A stretch of 64,000 nucleotides of DNA from Polynucleobacter sphagniphilus (GTDB taxonomy: Bacteria > Pseudomonadota > Gammaproteobacteria > Burkholderiales > Burkholderiaceae), in assembly GCF_001953355.1 (NCBI RefSeq), contig NZ_MPIY01000003.1, forward strand, positions 62,001 to 126,000, read 5' to 3'. Shown in pieces: positions 1 to 8,222 of the stretch (position 1 is its first letter; every line of letters begins with the position of its first letter). Made by a program: the position numbers and the translations under genes. Under the pieces are notes generated by a model. It made no database searches. It was not told the origin of the DNA and saw only the letters and a program-made list of their open reading frames with translations.

Positions 1-109
1 GCTCTACTGTAATCTTTAACAGAACTGGGAGTAGGGCATTAATTCCTCCAAAAGCTACAAGAGAGAATGCAGACAGTTTTAGGAAAAGACTAATTAGTGG
101 ACTAATCAT
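1..109 (-). CDS. Chromate transporter, second half-protein (partial, runs off the window)
   Basis: Reading leftward from an ATG at 109, about 36 codons run to the window edge, beginning MISPLISLFLKLSAFSLVAF followed by GG. A conserved FxK/FxxxAxFGG-type start of a CHR domain is visible. The ATG overlaps the last 8 bases of the upstream half-protein gene (stop at 102-104), so the two are probably translationally coupled. In short-chain chromate transporters two half-size CHR proteins of opposite membrane topology work as a pair; this would be the partner of the 102-653 gene. The remainder of the gene lies outside the window. The substrate (chromate or sulfate-like anion) is inferred from the family only. 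Confidence 0.7.
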   Translation of the reverse strand, partial: MISPLISLFLKLSAFSLVAFGGINALLPVLLKITVE

Positions 110-653
110 GCTTTGTTTTCCGCCATGCGATTAATAGTGCAAATGGGGCGGTAATCAGAACTACCCAACCCAGTGCTAAATGAAAGTAGATCGCAATAAT
201 CATGGTTAGGGCTACGGCCACGAGCATTGGTGGATAACGAAATTCAGTGCGAAGCATCTTCAGGCCGGTGCTGGCAATGAGCCCCACTCCTACTGCAGAA
301 ATGCCGCGCAGCAAGCCTTGGACTGCAGGCATAAAGCTGTAGCTCTCATACAGCATGCCCAGAAGAACTACGATGATGATGGGTGCGAACATCAGGCCAG
401 TCACCGCTGCAACAGCACCACGCACACCCGCAAATTTACTGCCAACACAAACCGCTAAATTCATAATATTCGGGCCGGGCGCAATTTGACAGATGCCCAG
501 CATCGCACTGAACTCTTCAGGGCTAAGCCATTTTTCTTTTTCTACGATAGTGCGCCTTGCCCAGGGTAAGACGCCCCCAAACCCAGAAAGGCCAATTCTA
601 CAAAATCCAGTAAAGAGTTCGGAGGGGCTCAGTTTTTTTTGATGGCTATCCAT
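102..653 (-). CDS. Chromate transporter, half-size CHR-domain protein
   Basis: 183-residue membrane protein of the CHR family (ChrA short form), which exports chromate or related oxyanions at the inner membrane. The N-terminal region carries the family's FxRIGLSGFGG pattern (around residues 17-27) and the QIAPGPN motif (about 56-62), followed by four to five hydrophobic segments to the C-terminus. Full-length ChrA has two such domains; here each domain is a separate gene, the second starting at 109 with an 8-base overlap. The upstream 2-hydroxyacid dehydrogenase gene ends five bases before this start, so all three appear to form one leftward operon. Actual chromate resistance is not shown by sequence; many family members have unknown physiological substrates. 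Confidence 0.85.
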   Translation of the reverse strand: MDSHQKKLSPSELFTGFCRIGLSGFGGVLPWARRTIVEKEKWLSPEEFSAMLGICQIAPGPNIMNLAVCVGSKFAGVRGAVAAVTGLMFAPIIIVVLLGMLYESYSFMPAVQGLLRGISAVGVGLIASTGLKMLRTEFRYPPMLVAVALTMIIAIYFHLALGWVVLITAPFALLIAWRKTKHD

Positions 654-658
654 GCTAA

Positions 659-1633
659 CTAAGGAGAGTAAGGATAAGGAATAGGTTTATTTTCTAGCCA
701 GGCCTCGAGGGTTTCTGTAATACCCTTGGAGAAGGTTTGAAAAATAGGCTCAGCAACAAATCCAAGATGGGGTGTCGCCAAGAGATTGGCGGTGTTTCGT
801 AAGGGATCGTTGCAAGCTAGTGGCTCTATATCAAACACATCAATAGCCGCTTGACCAGGTCTGCCCTTGGCTAGCGCCGCTGGGAGATCTTGCATCTTGA
901 TTAATGCTGAGCGCGAGGCGTTTACCAAAATAGAGTCGGGTCGCATCCAGGATAGTTGTTGTGCACCCAATAAGTCCTGGGTTTTGGGGCTGGATACCAA
1001 ATGCAAGCTAACTACCTTTGATGTTCTTAATAACTCCTCTAGGCTGACGTAACTCGCATTTTCTGCTTGGGCTCTTTCATGGGTCATATTCGGACTCCAT
1101 GTAACTACTTCCATACCAAAGGCCATACCTACTTTTGCAACTCGACTACCAATAGCGCCAAGTCCTATGATGCCTAAACGCTCACCAGCAAGTATGGGTA
1201 GCACAGAATGCTCGTTGCGCCACGCGCCTGTTTTTATTAGATTATTTTGATCAATTAAGCGCTTAGATGCACCCAAAATTAAAGACCAAGTTAATTCGGT
1301 GGTGGTTTCTTTTGATGGGCCTCCTGGGGTACAGCCAATCGGAATATTTCTGGAAATCAATGCATCTGAGGCAAGCGTCCCATTGCGCATACCGGTAAAC
1401 ATCAGGAATTTCAATTTTGGTAAGCGGGCAATGAACTCGCTATCAAATGGGGTGCGGTCACGAACAATGACTATGGCATCCGCATTTTCTGTGGCTTGAT
1501 ATAAAGCTTCGCCACGCAATGGCTCATGGTGGATGATGACGTTCGCCAGCTTGTCGATTTTTTCCCAAGATGAGTAGCGACGGAGCGCAAACTCATAATC
1601 CCCGAGGATAACGATATTGGGTAGTATGCTCAT
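659..1633 (-). CDS. D-isomer-specific 2-hydroxyacid dehydrogenase
   Basis: 324-residue NAD(P)-dependent dehydrogenase of the D-2-hydroxyacid family (phosphoglycerate dehydrogenase-like fold), interconverting a 2-hydroxyacid and its 2-keto acid in the cytoplasm. The Rossmann dinucleotide-binding motif GLGAIG is at 157-162. The catalytic trio expected for the family is visible: Arg241 (in NASRS), Glu270 (DVFDIEP) and His289 (ATPHLG). Length is normal. It is the first gene of a leftward group with the two chromate-transporter halves, five bases apart, which gives no clear hint of substrate. It starts divergently from msrP with 129 bases between. The exact substrate (glycerate, hydroxypyruvate, lactate and others) cannot be read from the sequence. 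Confidence 0.85.
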   Translation of the reverse strand: MSILPNIVILGDYEFALRRYSSWEKIDKLANVIIHHEPLRGEALYQATENADAIVIVRDRTPFDSEFIARLPKLKFLMFTGMRNGTLASDALISRNIPIGCTPGGPSKETTTELTWSLILGASKRLIDQNNLIKTGAWRNEHSVLPILAGERLGIIGLGAIGSRVAKVGMAFGMEVVTWSPNMTHERAQAENASYVSLEELLRTSKVVSLHLVSSPKTQDLLGAQQLSWMRPDSILVNASRSALIKMQDLPAALAKGRPGQAAIDVFDIEPLACNDPLRNTANLLATPHLGFVAEPIFQTFSKGITETLEAWLENKPIPYPYSP

Positions 1634-1762
1634 AGGAATTTGACTGTGATTGATTTCTGTGATCCTTCATTCTAATTCTACTGTTGAGATTCAATTTAAA
1701 GTAGTGCAATAAATTCTTAAGAAGCGCAAAATGAAGCTGTTTAAGAAAATAAAGGTATCTTT

Positions 1763-2698
1763 ATGGACTCAATTACACCTAAGTCAATTTTTGATCAACG
1801 GCGTGAATTAATTAAAGCTGCCGCAGCCGGTAGTTTTGGTCTGAGTTTGGCCTCATGGTTTTCGCGGGAAGCGCTCGCTATGGCGCCTGAAAAACTCGCG
1901 GCCACTGCAAACCCCCTCTATTCCAGCAAAGTTGATGTGACGCCATATAAGTCAGCGACCACCTACAACAACTTTTATGAATTTGGGACAGATAAAACCG
2001 ATCCAGCTGCTTATGCCTCCAGTTTGCAGACGCGTCCTTGGACTATCACCATTGACGGTCTAGTTAAAAAGCCCCAGACCTTGGATATTGATGCCCTATT
2101 AAAGCTAGCCCCCATGGAGGAACGTATTTATCGCATGCGTTGTGTTGAGGGTTGGTCGATGGTGATTCCTTGGGACGGTTATTCCTTATCTAAATTATTG
2201 AGCAAAGTCGAGCCACTTGGATCAGCTAAGTATGTGGAGTTCATTTCACTTGCTGATAGTAAGCAGATGCCCGGAGTAAAGAGTTCTATCATTGAGTGGC
2301 CATATCGTGAAGGCCTGCGGCTAGATGAGGCAATGAACCCACTGACTTTACTAACGTTTGGCATGTATGGCGAGTTATTGCCTAAGCAAAATGGCGCACC
2401 CGTTCGCATAGTAGTGCCCTGGAAATATGGTTTTAAAAGTGCAAAGTCAATTATCAAAATTCGCTTAACCGAAGAGATGCCCAAGACCAGTTGGAATATG
2501 TTTGATGCCCATGAATATGGTTTCTACTCTAATGTGAATCCTACGGTAGATCATCCTCGCTGGAGCCAGGCTACTGAACGTCGTATTGGTGATTCGAAAG
2601 GTGTATTTGCCCCCAAGATTAAAACCGAGATGTTTAACGGATATGGTGATCAAGTTGCCAGTATGTACAGCGGCATGGATTTAAAAAAATACTATTAA
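1763..2698 (+). CDS. msrP: Protein-methionine-sulfoxide reductase, molybdopterin catalytic subunit MsrP
   Basis: 311-residue periplasmic molybdoenzyme (YedY family) that reduces methionine sulfoxide in oxidised envelope proteins, with electrons from the haem membrane subunit MsrQ. A twin-arginine signal is present: RRELIKAA at residues 13-20 followed by a hydrophobic stretch. Cys127 in RMRCVEGWS is the expected molybdenum ligand. The oxidoreductase molybdopterin-binding domain spans roughly residues 85-260. msrQ follows after about 29 bases, then a lipocalin and an MBL-fold protein, all tightly packed. This two-gene arrangement is the standard one, and identification is secure. Confidence 0.95.
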   Translation: MDSITPKSIFDQRRELIKAAAAGSFGLSLASWFSREALAMAPEKLAATANPLYSSKVDVTPYKSATTYNNFYEFGTDKTDPAAYASSLQTRPWTITIDGLVKKPQTLDIDALLKLAPMEERIYRMRCVEGWSMVIPWDGYSLSKLLSKVEPLGSAKYVEFISLADSKQMPGVKSSIIEWPYREGLRLDEAMNPLTLLTFGMYGELLPKQNGAPVRIVVPWKYGFKSAKSIIKIRLTEEMPKTSWNMFDAHEYGFYSNVNPTVDHPRWSQATERRIGDSKGVFAPKIKTEMFNGYGDQVASMYSGMDLKKYY

Positions 2699-2727
2699 GC
2701 ACTGCTAAATCTCCTGGTTTCAATTTG

Positions 2728-3312
2728 ATGAAGATGCTTCTTTTTCTGTTTGCTTTACTCCCATTGGGCCGTCTAGTGTGGTTGGGTATGAGTGATGGTT
2801 TAGGCGCTAATCCAATTGAATTCATCACGCGGTCTACAGGTACTTGGGCACTCGTATTGCTTTGTATCACCTTGACCATGACACCCTTACGACTGATCAC
2901 CGGTTCGACCTTTTGGATCAAGCAAAGACGCATGCTTGGATTGTTTTGCTTCTTATACGCTAGCCTGCATTTCTTAATCTGGTTGGCTTTGGATCAAGGT
3001 TTTGACCTGGATGCCATGCTCCACGATGTAGTGAAGCGACCTTTCATCACAATGGGATTTTTAAGTTACCTGCTTTTAGTTCCACTGGCACTGACATCAA
3101 ACCATTGGGCGCAAAAGAAATTAGGTCGACGATGGGCTTTATTGCATCGATTGATTTATTTCATTGTCGGCACTGTGATCTTGCACTATTGGTGGCACAA
3201 GGCCGGGAAAAATGATGTCAATATAGTGGAGATATACGCGACTATCTTGGCGCTATTGTTGTTGTGCAGAATCCCATCCATCAAAACCAAAGTTCAAAGC
3301 CTATTTAGATGA
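2728..3312 (+). CDS. msrQ: MsrQ, haem-binding membrane subunit of the MsrPQ reductase
   Basis: About 194-residue integral membrane protein (YedZ; ferric-reductase-like domain) that passes electrons from the quinone pool or a flavin donor to periplasmic MsrP. Five to six hydrophobic helices are visible, with the conserved histidines in the helices around YASLHFLIW, LLHRLIYF and VILHYWWHK providing b-haem ligands. A TTG codon at 2725 lies directly before ATG 2728; I prefer the ATG. The stop overlaps the lipocalin start by four bases (ATGA), indicating translational coupling. Confidence 0.92.
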   Translation: MKMLLFLFALLPLGRLVWLGMSDGLGANPIEFITRSTGTWALVLLCITLTMTPLRLITGSTFWIKQRRMLGLFCFLYASLHFLIWLALDQGFDLDAMLHDVVKRPFITMGFLSYLLLVPLALTSNHWAQKKLGRRWALLHRLIYFIVGTVILHYWWHKAGKNDVNIVEIYATILALLLLCRIPSIKTKVQSLFR

Positions 3313-3881
3313 AGCTCACTTTGATTAAAACAGCATATGTGCTCTCATTGGTCCTGAGCTGCATCAGCATTTCCCCAAGTTATGCGCAAATGGCTGAACA
3401 AGCTGAGCCTGTGAAAACCATTGCTACGCTTGATGTGCCGCGCTATATGGGTACTTGGTATGAGATTGCTAAATTTCCAAATTGGTTTCAGAAAAAATGC
3501 GTTGCTAATACCAAGGCGATTTATACGCCAAAGGATGGTGCGGGCATTCAAGTGCTCAATAGCTGTAAAACTGCTGGCGGTGAGATAACTCAGGCAGAAG
3601 GCTTGGCCCGTCAAATCGGCCCGATAGACTCCCCAAAACTAGAGGTACGCTTTGCACCAGCATGGCTAGATTTTCTACCTTTTGTTTGGGGTGATTATTG
3701 GGTGATTGATATTGATCCCCAGTACCAGGTGGCTGCAGTGAGCGATCCCAAGCGCGAGTATCTCTGGGTGCTCTCCAGAAATCCCCAGCTTGATAATAAG
3801 GTTTATCAAGAGCTATTACAGCGCTTGGAAAAGCAGCACTTTGATATTCGAAAATTAGAGATCACACCACAGGCCCAATAG
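3309..3881 (+). CDS. blc: Lipocalin family protein (Blc-like)
   Basis: 190-residue exported bacterial lipocalin. The N-terminus is a signal peptide, best cleaved after SYA (about residue 26); the LVLSC sequence at 14-18 is only a marginal lipobox, so a soluble periplasmic form is more likely than a lipoprotein, though Blc of E. coli is lipid-anchored. The first lipocalin structural motif GTWYEIAKFPNWF begins at residue 48 and a later WVLSR motif matches the family's end of the barrel. Blc-type lipocalins bind fatty acids or lysophospholipids and are tied to membrane stress. The gene overlaps msrQ by four bases and is followed by the MBL hydrolase after one base, so it belongs to the msrPQ operon. 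Confidence 0.9.
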   Translation: MKLTLIKTAYVLSLVLSCISISPSYAQMAEQAEPVKTIATLDVPRYMGTWYEIAKFPNWFQKKCVANTKAIYTPKDGAGIQVLNSCKTAGGEITQAEGLARQIGPIDSPKLEVRFAPAWLDFLPFVWGDYWVIDIDPQYQVAAVSDPKREYLWVLSRNPQLDNKVYQELLQRLEKQHFDIRKLEITPQAQ

Positions 3882-3882
3882 G

Positions 3883-4806
3883 ATGGCTTCTTATTATTTG
3901 CCTCCCGGCATTGAAATTTTTGAGAGAGGCTGGCTTTCAGCAAACTCTATTTTTCATTTTGGAGATGATGATGTCTCCCTGGTAGATAGTGGTTACTGCG
4001 CTCATCAGACCATGACCGTTGACCTGGTAAAGCATGCACTTCAGTCACATAGACTCCAGGCACTAAAAAAAGTGGTCAATACCCACCTTCACTCTGATCA
4101 CTGTGGCGGCAATGCAGCGCTATCACAGGAGTTTGCTTGTGACATTTATATTCCCCAGGCCGAAGAAATTGCAGTGCGAGAGTGGAATGAGGATTTGCTG
4201 AGCTATCAGAATCTGGGTCAAGAGTGTCCACGGTTCAAGGCGCAGGGTGTTTTGATTCCGGGAGAGAGTATTTGGCTTGGACAATATCCGTGGAAAATTT
4301 TCAGTGCACCTGGGCATGATCCGCACTCAATCATGCTGTATCAGGCGGATTATCAAATACTGATTTCTGCAGATGCATTATGGGAATCCGGTTTTGGTGT
4401 GGTATTTCCAGAGCTATGGGGTGAGGGTGGCTTTGAGGAAGTGGCTCAAACACTTCGATTGATTGAGGGGTTGCCAATCCAATTAGTTATTCCGGGGCAT
4501 GGCAAGCCCTTTACCGATATTGCAAAAGCGATAGCTATCGCATATTCCCGCTTAGATTATTTGTCTTCTGATCCCACACGCAATGCCCGCCACGGCGCAA
4601 AGGTTTTACTCAAGTACAAATTGCTAGAGTGGCGTAACAAGTCGCTTGATGAAGTAAATGCTTGGGTCAAAAATACACCAACTCTCAAAAATATTGCACA
4701 GCAACTCAGTATGGATTTGGATGAACTGGCGTTTTGGCTGCCACAATCCCTAGTGCAGTCAGGTGTTGCCACCATCGAGAGTGGCTGCCTGGTGAATATA
4801 GGCTAA
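3883..4806 (+). CDS. MBL-fold metallo-hydrolase
   Basis: 307-residue metallo-beta-lactamase-fold protein, without a signal peptide. The metal-binding HxHxDH motif is HLHSDH at 68-73; further ligands are likely His145 (APGHDPHS), Asp164 (SADALW) and His206 (VIPGHGKP). About 60 C-terminal residues after the MBL core form a helical tail of the kind seen in glyoxalase II-like or hydroxyacyl hydrolases. It is the last gene of the msrP-msrQ-lipocalin operon, one base after the lipocalin. Its stop codon is interlocked with that of the convergent outer-membrane gene. The substrate is unknown; a hydrolase of thioesters or lactones would fit the fold. Confidence 0.85.
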   Translation: MASYYLPPGIEIFERGWLSANSIFHFGDDDVSLVDSGYCAHQTMTVDLVKHALQSHRLQALKKVVNTHLHSDHCGGNAALSQEFACDIYIPQAEEIAVREWNEDLLSYQNLGQECPRFKAQGVLIPGESIWLGQYPWKIFSAPGHDPHSIMLYQADYQILISADALWESGFGVVFPELWGEGGFEEVAQTLRLIEGLPIQLVIPGHGKPFTDIAKAIAIAYSRLDYLSSDPTRNARHGAKVLLKYKLLEWRNKSLDEVNAWVKNTPTLKNIAQQLSMDLDELAFWLPQSLVQSGVATIESGCLVNIG

Positions 4807-5612
4807 AAGTTAAAAGAGAGTTTGCCGTAAACCGACCAGTTATATTCTTGGTAGGTTTGAACTACTTGCTTACTTGCACCTATGGCAATTAAAAAATCTT
4901 TATTAAAGCGGTGCGTCACCATTGCATCAATCGGTACAAACCATCCACCACCAGCAGTGTTGTAGTACACGCCGTTTTCATCCCAAAGACGTATCTGTGT
5001 GTTTGGTGTGATATTAAATCCAAGGGTTGGGTAGAGACCCAATCTTCGCAGTGGAGGGGGTTGATTAGATAGTGGTGTGCCACTTGCTGCAAATCCGTAT
5101 AAATAGCGCATCAGAGGGGAAAAGTCGTTCAAGAGTGCATGACTCCCCTCCACCGATTGAAAGACCTGTCCTACCTGCGGTCCAAGAGTCCACTGACCAT
5201 TGTTTCCAAATGGAAATATGATTCGTCCACCTAGGGTGCCTCCCCAGTTCTCCAAAAATCCAGGGTGATTGCCCCAAACAGTCAGCATAGTATTGCCCGC
5301 CGAATAGCTTCGAGATGACTGATTTATTTCGGATGGACCATAATTTGCTACATACGCGGTATCAAGACGCAAAGTACCGCGCCAGCTATCGAGCGCTGCT
5401 GGTTGGTAGTAACGTAATCTAAGTGTATTGCTGTAATCGCCTGAACCTTGGTAGTCGTGATAACCCCAGAATTCCAGAATATGCTGGCTAGAGAAGGGGT
5501 TTGGATCAGACTGCAGCCCTAAAAAGTCATTAGTTGGCTTGCCATCATCTGCCCAACTTGGAAATGCAGACAAGCAAAGCAATAAGCAGAAGAAGGACGG
5601 CAATATTTTCAT
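4803..5612 (-). CDS. Predicted outer-membrane beta-barrel protein of unknown function
   Basis: 269-residue protein with a clear signal peptide (cleavage after PSWA, about residue 21). The mature part is rich in alternating aromatic and polar residues, glycine and asparagine, with repeated strands such as NTLRLRYYQP and WRGTLRLDTAYV, and ends in a terminal phenylalanine (SFNF), the typical signature for BAM-dependent insertion into the outer membrane. Size would suit a 10-12-stranded barrel. I do not recognise the family with certainty; a porin-like or transport-related role is possible. It starts divergently from the SDR gene with 43 bases between and converges on the MBL gene with a four-base overlap. 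Confidence 0.7.
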   Translation of the reverse strand: MKILPSFFCLLLCLSAFPSWADDGKPTNDFLGLQSDPNPFSSQHILEFWGYHDYQGSGDYSNTLRLRYYQPAALDSWRGTLRLDTAYVANYGPSEINQSSRSYSAGNTMLTVWGNHPGFLENWGGTLGGRIIFPFGNNGQWTLGPQVGQVFQSVEGSHALLNDFSPLMRYLYGFAASGTPLSNQPPPLRRLGLYPTLGFNITPNTQIRLWDENGVYYNTAGGGWFVPIDAMVTHRFNKDFLIAIGASKQVVQTYQEYNWSVYGKLSFNF

Positions 5613-5655
5613 ATAGGCTTTAATATTAAATTATTAGAAACCCTAAAGAGAGAAT

Positions 5656-6426
5656 ATGGAACACACTGTCTTAGTTACTGGCGCTACCGCTGGATTTGGT
5701 GAGGCCACAGCCCGCCGGTTTTTGGCTCATGGCCACAAGGTCATTGCTTTAGGAAGAAGGGTCGAGCGCCTAGAAGCACTCAAGGTATCACTTCCTGCAG
5801 AGCAGCAAAACAAATTATTGACCTTAGCCGCCGACGTATGCGACAGCACAGCGATCGAAAAATTGGCTGCTAGCTTGCCTACAGATTTTGCCAACGCGAC
5901 CATCTTAGTCAACAATGCCGGCCTGGCTTTAGGTCTAGAGCCCGCACATCAAGCTCATCTATCGGATTGGGATCGGATGATTGATACCAACATTAAAGGC
6001 TTGGTTCATATGACGCGCGCATTTTTACCCGGCATGGTTGAGCGCAAGTGTGGGCATGTGATTAATTTGGGCTCAGTAGCAGCAAACTACCCTTATCCTG
6101 GTGGTAATGTGTATGGTGGTACAAAGGCATTTGTGAAGCAATTTAGCTTGAACTTGCGTGCTGATTTGGTTGGTACTCCGGTTCGTGTTACGTGCATAGA
6201 GCCTGGTATGTGCTCTGGTACTGAATTCTCCAATGTGCGCTTTAAAGGAGATGATGCCAAAGCAGAAACGGTTTATACCGGAGTGAAAGCCTTAAGCGCG
6301 GACGATGTTGCTGAAGCTATTTTTTGGTCTGCCACTTTGCCTAGTCATATGAACATTAACGTATTAGAGGTGATGCCAGTGCAACAAGCCTTCAACCCAT
6401 TTAATGTTTATCGTACAAAGGCCTAA
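5656..6426 (+). CDS. ydfG: SDR family NAD(P)-dependent oxidoreductase, YdfG-like 3-hydroxy acid dehydrogenase
   Basis: 256-residue classical short-chain dehydrogenase. The cofactor motif TGATAGFG is at 8-15, NNAG at 86-89, and the catalytic residues are Ser140, Tyr153 and Lys157 (YGGTK). The C-terminal pattern with MNINVLEVMP and FNPFNVYR is characteristic of the YdfG group, which oxidises L-allo-threonine, serine and 3-hydroxypropionate/malonic-semialdehyde-type substrates with NADP. Length matches the family. It stands alone between a divergent barrel gene and a convergent DUF2889 gene. The reaction is inferred from family membership. Confidence 0.88.
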   Translation: MEHTVLVTGATAGFGEATARRFLAHGHKVIALGRRVERLEALKVSLPAEQQNKLLTLAADVCDSTAIEKLAASLPTDFANATILVNNAGLALGLEPAHQAHLSDWDRMIDTNIKGLVHMTRAFLPGMVERKCGHVINLGSVAANYPYPGGNVYGGTKAFVKQFSLNLRADLVGTPVRVTCIEPGMCSGTEFSNVRFKGDDAKAETVYTGVKALSADDVAEAIFWSATLPSHMNINVLEVMPVQQAFNPFNVYRTKA

Positions 6427-6432
6427 GCTCTC

Positions 6433-6987
6433 TTAAGGTTTAGGCTTCCATTGATAAAACTTGGGGTAGTGGCGTAGTACAGCTGCCCCGTCAAAATCCC
6501 AAGATTTACAAGTACCTAAATAGAGTGGTGGTTTATTCTCATCGGCATCAAACAGCGCGCCAGGTACCGCCTGAAAGGCTGCTGTCGCCATGCTGGCAAG
6601 TAACTCTCTCAAGTGTGTGCAGCCCTTGATGCCGCCTAGGTGAAGCTCAATCGTTTTTCTCCAGCCCTTGCCAAGTCTTGCGCCAATCAGGCTATCCATA
6701 GGGGGAATTACTTCCGGACATTCGGGATGGGGGTGGCTATCCATGGCAACTTCAATCGCCTGAATAACCAATTCCTGATTTACAGTTAGTCGAATCCACA
6801 TATCGTGGATTGCTTGGCCCGGCTCCCACTGAATGGTGCCGGTGTTAAATACATGTGATTTGGTATCAACTAAATGTGCTTCGATATCCCATAGGCCATC
6901 TTCACGTGCATAGCCATTTAAGCTGATTGTGCGCTGATGCAGTGGGGAGCGAGGTGAGGGGGTGGGAAGCATTCGATCTTTCAGCAT
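6433..6987 (-). CDS. DUF2889 domain-containing protein
   Basis: 184-residue cytoplasmic protein without signal peptide or membrane helix. The opening PSPRSPLHQRTISLNGYARE and the following DGLWDIEAHLVDTKS match the DUF2889 pattern common in Burkholderiales. Other features are a His/Pro-rich stretch (DSHPHPECPEVIPP) and CTHLRELL near residue 120, which could bind a metal but this is only a guess. Function is unknown. The gene diverges from rsuA across 88 bases and converges on the SDR gene with 6 bases between the stops. Confidence 0.8.
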   Translation of the reverse strand: MLKDRMLPTPSPRSPLHQRTISLNGYAREDGLWDIEAHLVDTKSHVFNTGTIQWEPGQAIHDMWIRLTVNQELVIQAIEVAMDSHPHPECPEVIPPMDSLIGARLGKGWRKTIELHLGGIKGCTHLRELLASMATAAFQAVPGALFDADENKPPLYLGTCKSWDFDGAAVLRHYPKFYQWKPKP

Positions 6988-7075
6988 TCAATAGAGGATT
7001 GGTTTAACAGCAAACTGGCTTCAATGATAATCAGATAATCTCCAATTGAAACCCCTGTAGTATCCTTCCCGATAT

Positions 7076-7801
7076 ATGGCAAAACCAATTTCTTTAGAAA
7101 AAATTCTATTTAGCCAAGGCTTTGGAACGAGACGCTACTGCAGTGACTTGGTCTATGCAGATTTAGTGAAGGTCAATGGAGAGTTGGCGCAAGACCCTGA
7201 GGAGCGTTTATCAACTGAAGGTTTGATATTAAATGTCGAGGGTCGGGATTGGGAGTTTCATGAAAAAGCCTATATCGCTTTTAATAAGCCCCCTGACTAT
7301 GAGTGCTCACATAAGGCAACTCACCACCCTAGTGTGTATGGTTTATTGCCAAGGCCTTTTGTCGAGCGTGGCTTGCAATGTGTAGGAAGGCTGGATTACG
7401 ACACAACAGGTCTTTTGTTAATTTCAGATGATGGGCAATTTATTCATAAGATGACCAGTCCGAAGAAAAATATCGGCAAGGTGTATGAAATTGCCACTCC
7501 AGAACCCATAACGCAAAAGCAAATAGATCACTTGCTCAATGGCGTGGTGTTGGATGATGATCCTAAGCCATGTTTTGCGACAGCTTGTCGACAGCTCGAT
7601 GAGCGAAAGCTGGCTATGACTATAGTAGAAGGGCGCTATCACCAGGTGAAGCGGATGATGGCAGCCGTTGGGAATCATGTGGCCAAACTTCATCGCACCG
7701 AGATCGGTCAATACAGCATGCCAGGTGATTTGGCCCAAGGGGAGTGGCGCTGGCTTTACCCGGACGATTTGCTTAGGCTGGCTAAAAGCGTAGATGCTTA
7801 A
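7076..7801 (+). CDS. rsuA: 16S rRNA pseudouridine(516) synthase RsuA family
   Basis: 241-residue RNA-modifying enzyme. An S4 RNA-binding domain (about residues 5-50, with LFSQGFGTRRYCS) is followed by the RsuA/RluB/E/F catalytic domain. The GRLDYDTTG motif is at 104-112 with the catalytic Asp107, and the C-terminal EGRYHQVKRMMAAVGN motif is present. RsuA makes pseudouridine 516 in helix 18 of 16S rRNA. The overall layout and length fit RsuA better than the larger RluB, but the precise target uridine cannot be proved here. It is monocistronic between divergent and convergent neighbours. Confidence 0.88.
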   Translation: MAKPISLEKILFSQGFGTRRYCSDLVYADLVKVNGELAQDPEERLSTEGLILNVEGRDWEFHEKAYIAFNKPPDYECSHKATHHPSVYGLLPRPFVERGLQCVGRLDYDTTGLLLISDDGQFIHKMTSPKKNIGKVYEIATPEPITQKQIDHLLNGVVLDDDPKPCFATACRQLDERKLAMTIVEGRYHQVKRMMAAVGNHVAKLHRTEIGQYSMPGDLAQGEWRWLYPDDLLRLAKSVDA

Positions 7802-7816
7802 AGCTAGCCTTACCGC

Positions 7817-8029
7817 TTAATGCTCTTCTTCGCCATCCTCAGATGTCATGCTCATTAAGATAGTGGCTAACAGACCATAAACCACTTCAGTTGAGATCAT
7901 GCCATCTTCATCTAGCTCGTCAATCAGATCATTTAAACAATCTTCGGTAGGTTCGTTGAGCAGTGTCATGGCGCATTCACACCCATAGTCGAAGTCTTCG
8001 TCGTTTTGGGTTTGATTGTCGTTTGTCAT
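7817..8029 (-). CDS. Small acidic hypothetical protein
   Basis: 70-residue protein if started at the ATG at 8029, chosen because AGAGGA lies 5 bases ahead of it; an in-frame upstream ATG at 8056 would add nine residues but lacks such a site. The product is strongly acidic and holds three cysteines (CECAMTLL and EDCLNDL). The middle is probably helical (LNDLIDELDEDG) and the end has a hydrophobic helix (VVYGLLATILMSM). The DELDEDG stretch resembles a Ca-binding loop but is too short to claim an EF hand. No family recognised. It diverges from dctA and converges on rsuA. Confidence 0.65.
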   Translation of the reverse strand: MTNDNQTQNDEDFDYGCECAMTLLNEPTEDCLNDLIDELDEDGMISTEVVYGLLATILMSMTSEDGEEEH

Positions 8030-8222
8030 GTTTATCCTCTGTAGAAGCTTGAGCATAGCAAAGAAAAAAGATGCCGGGTTTCATTCTGCTAAGTGTGGAT
8101 GTTGATCCTTAAAATATGCTGCACAGCAATATTTTTCGGGATACTTTTTATTTCGCAATTTCAGTAGAGGCAGAGAGCTAAATCTGTTTTAATAAAGCCT
8201 TTAATACTATTCTGGGAGCAAC

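Noticed and set aside
6421..6445. GCCTAA/TTAGGC inverted repeat between the SDR and DUF2889 gene ends as a terminator
   Set aside because: Only six pairs with a 13-base loop and no T tract; too weak to call.
8117..8128. TGCTG/CAGCA repeat in the dctA upstream region as an NtrC- or DctD-type site or sigma-54 promoter
   Set aside because: Arms are five bases, and no GG/GC pair with the sigma-54 spacing (TGGCAC-N5-TTGC) is present.
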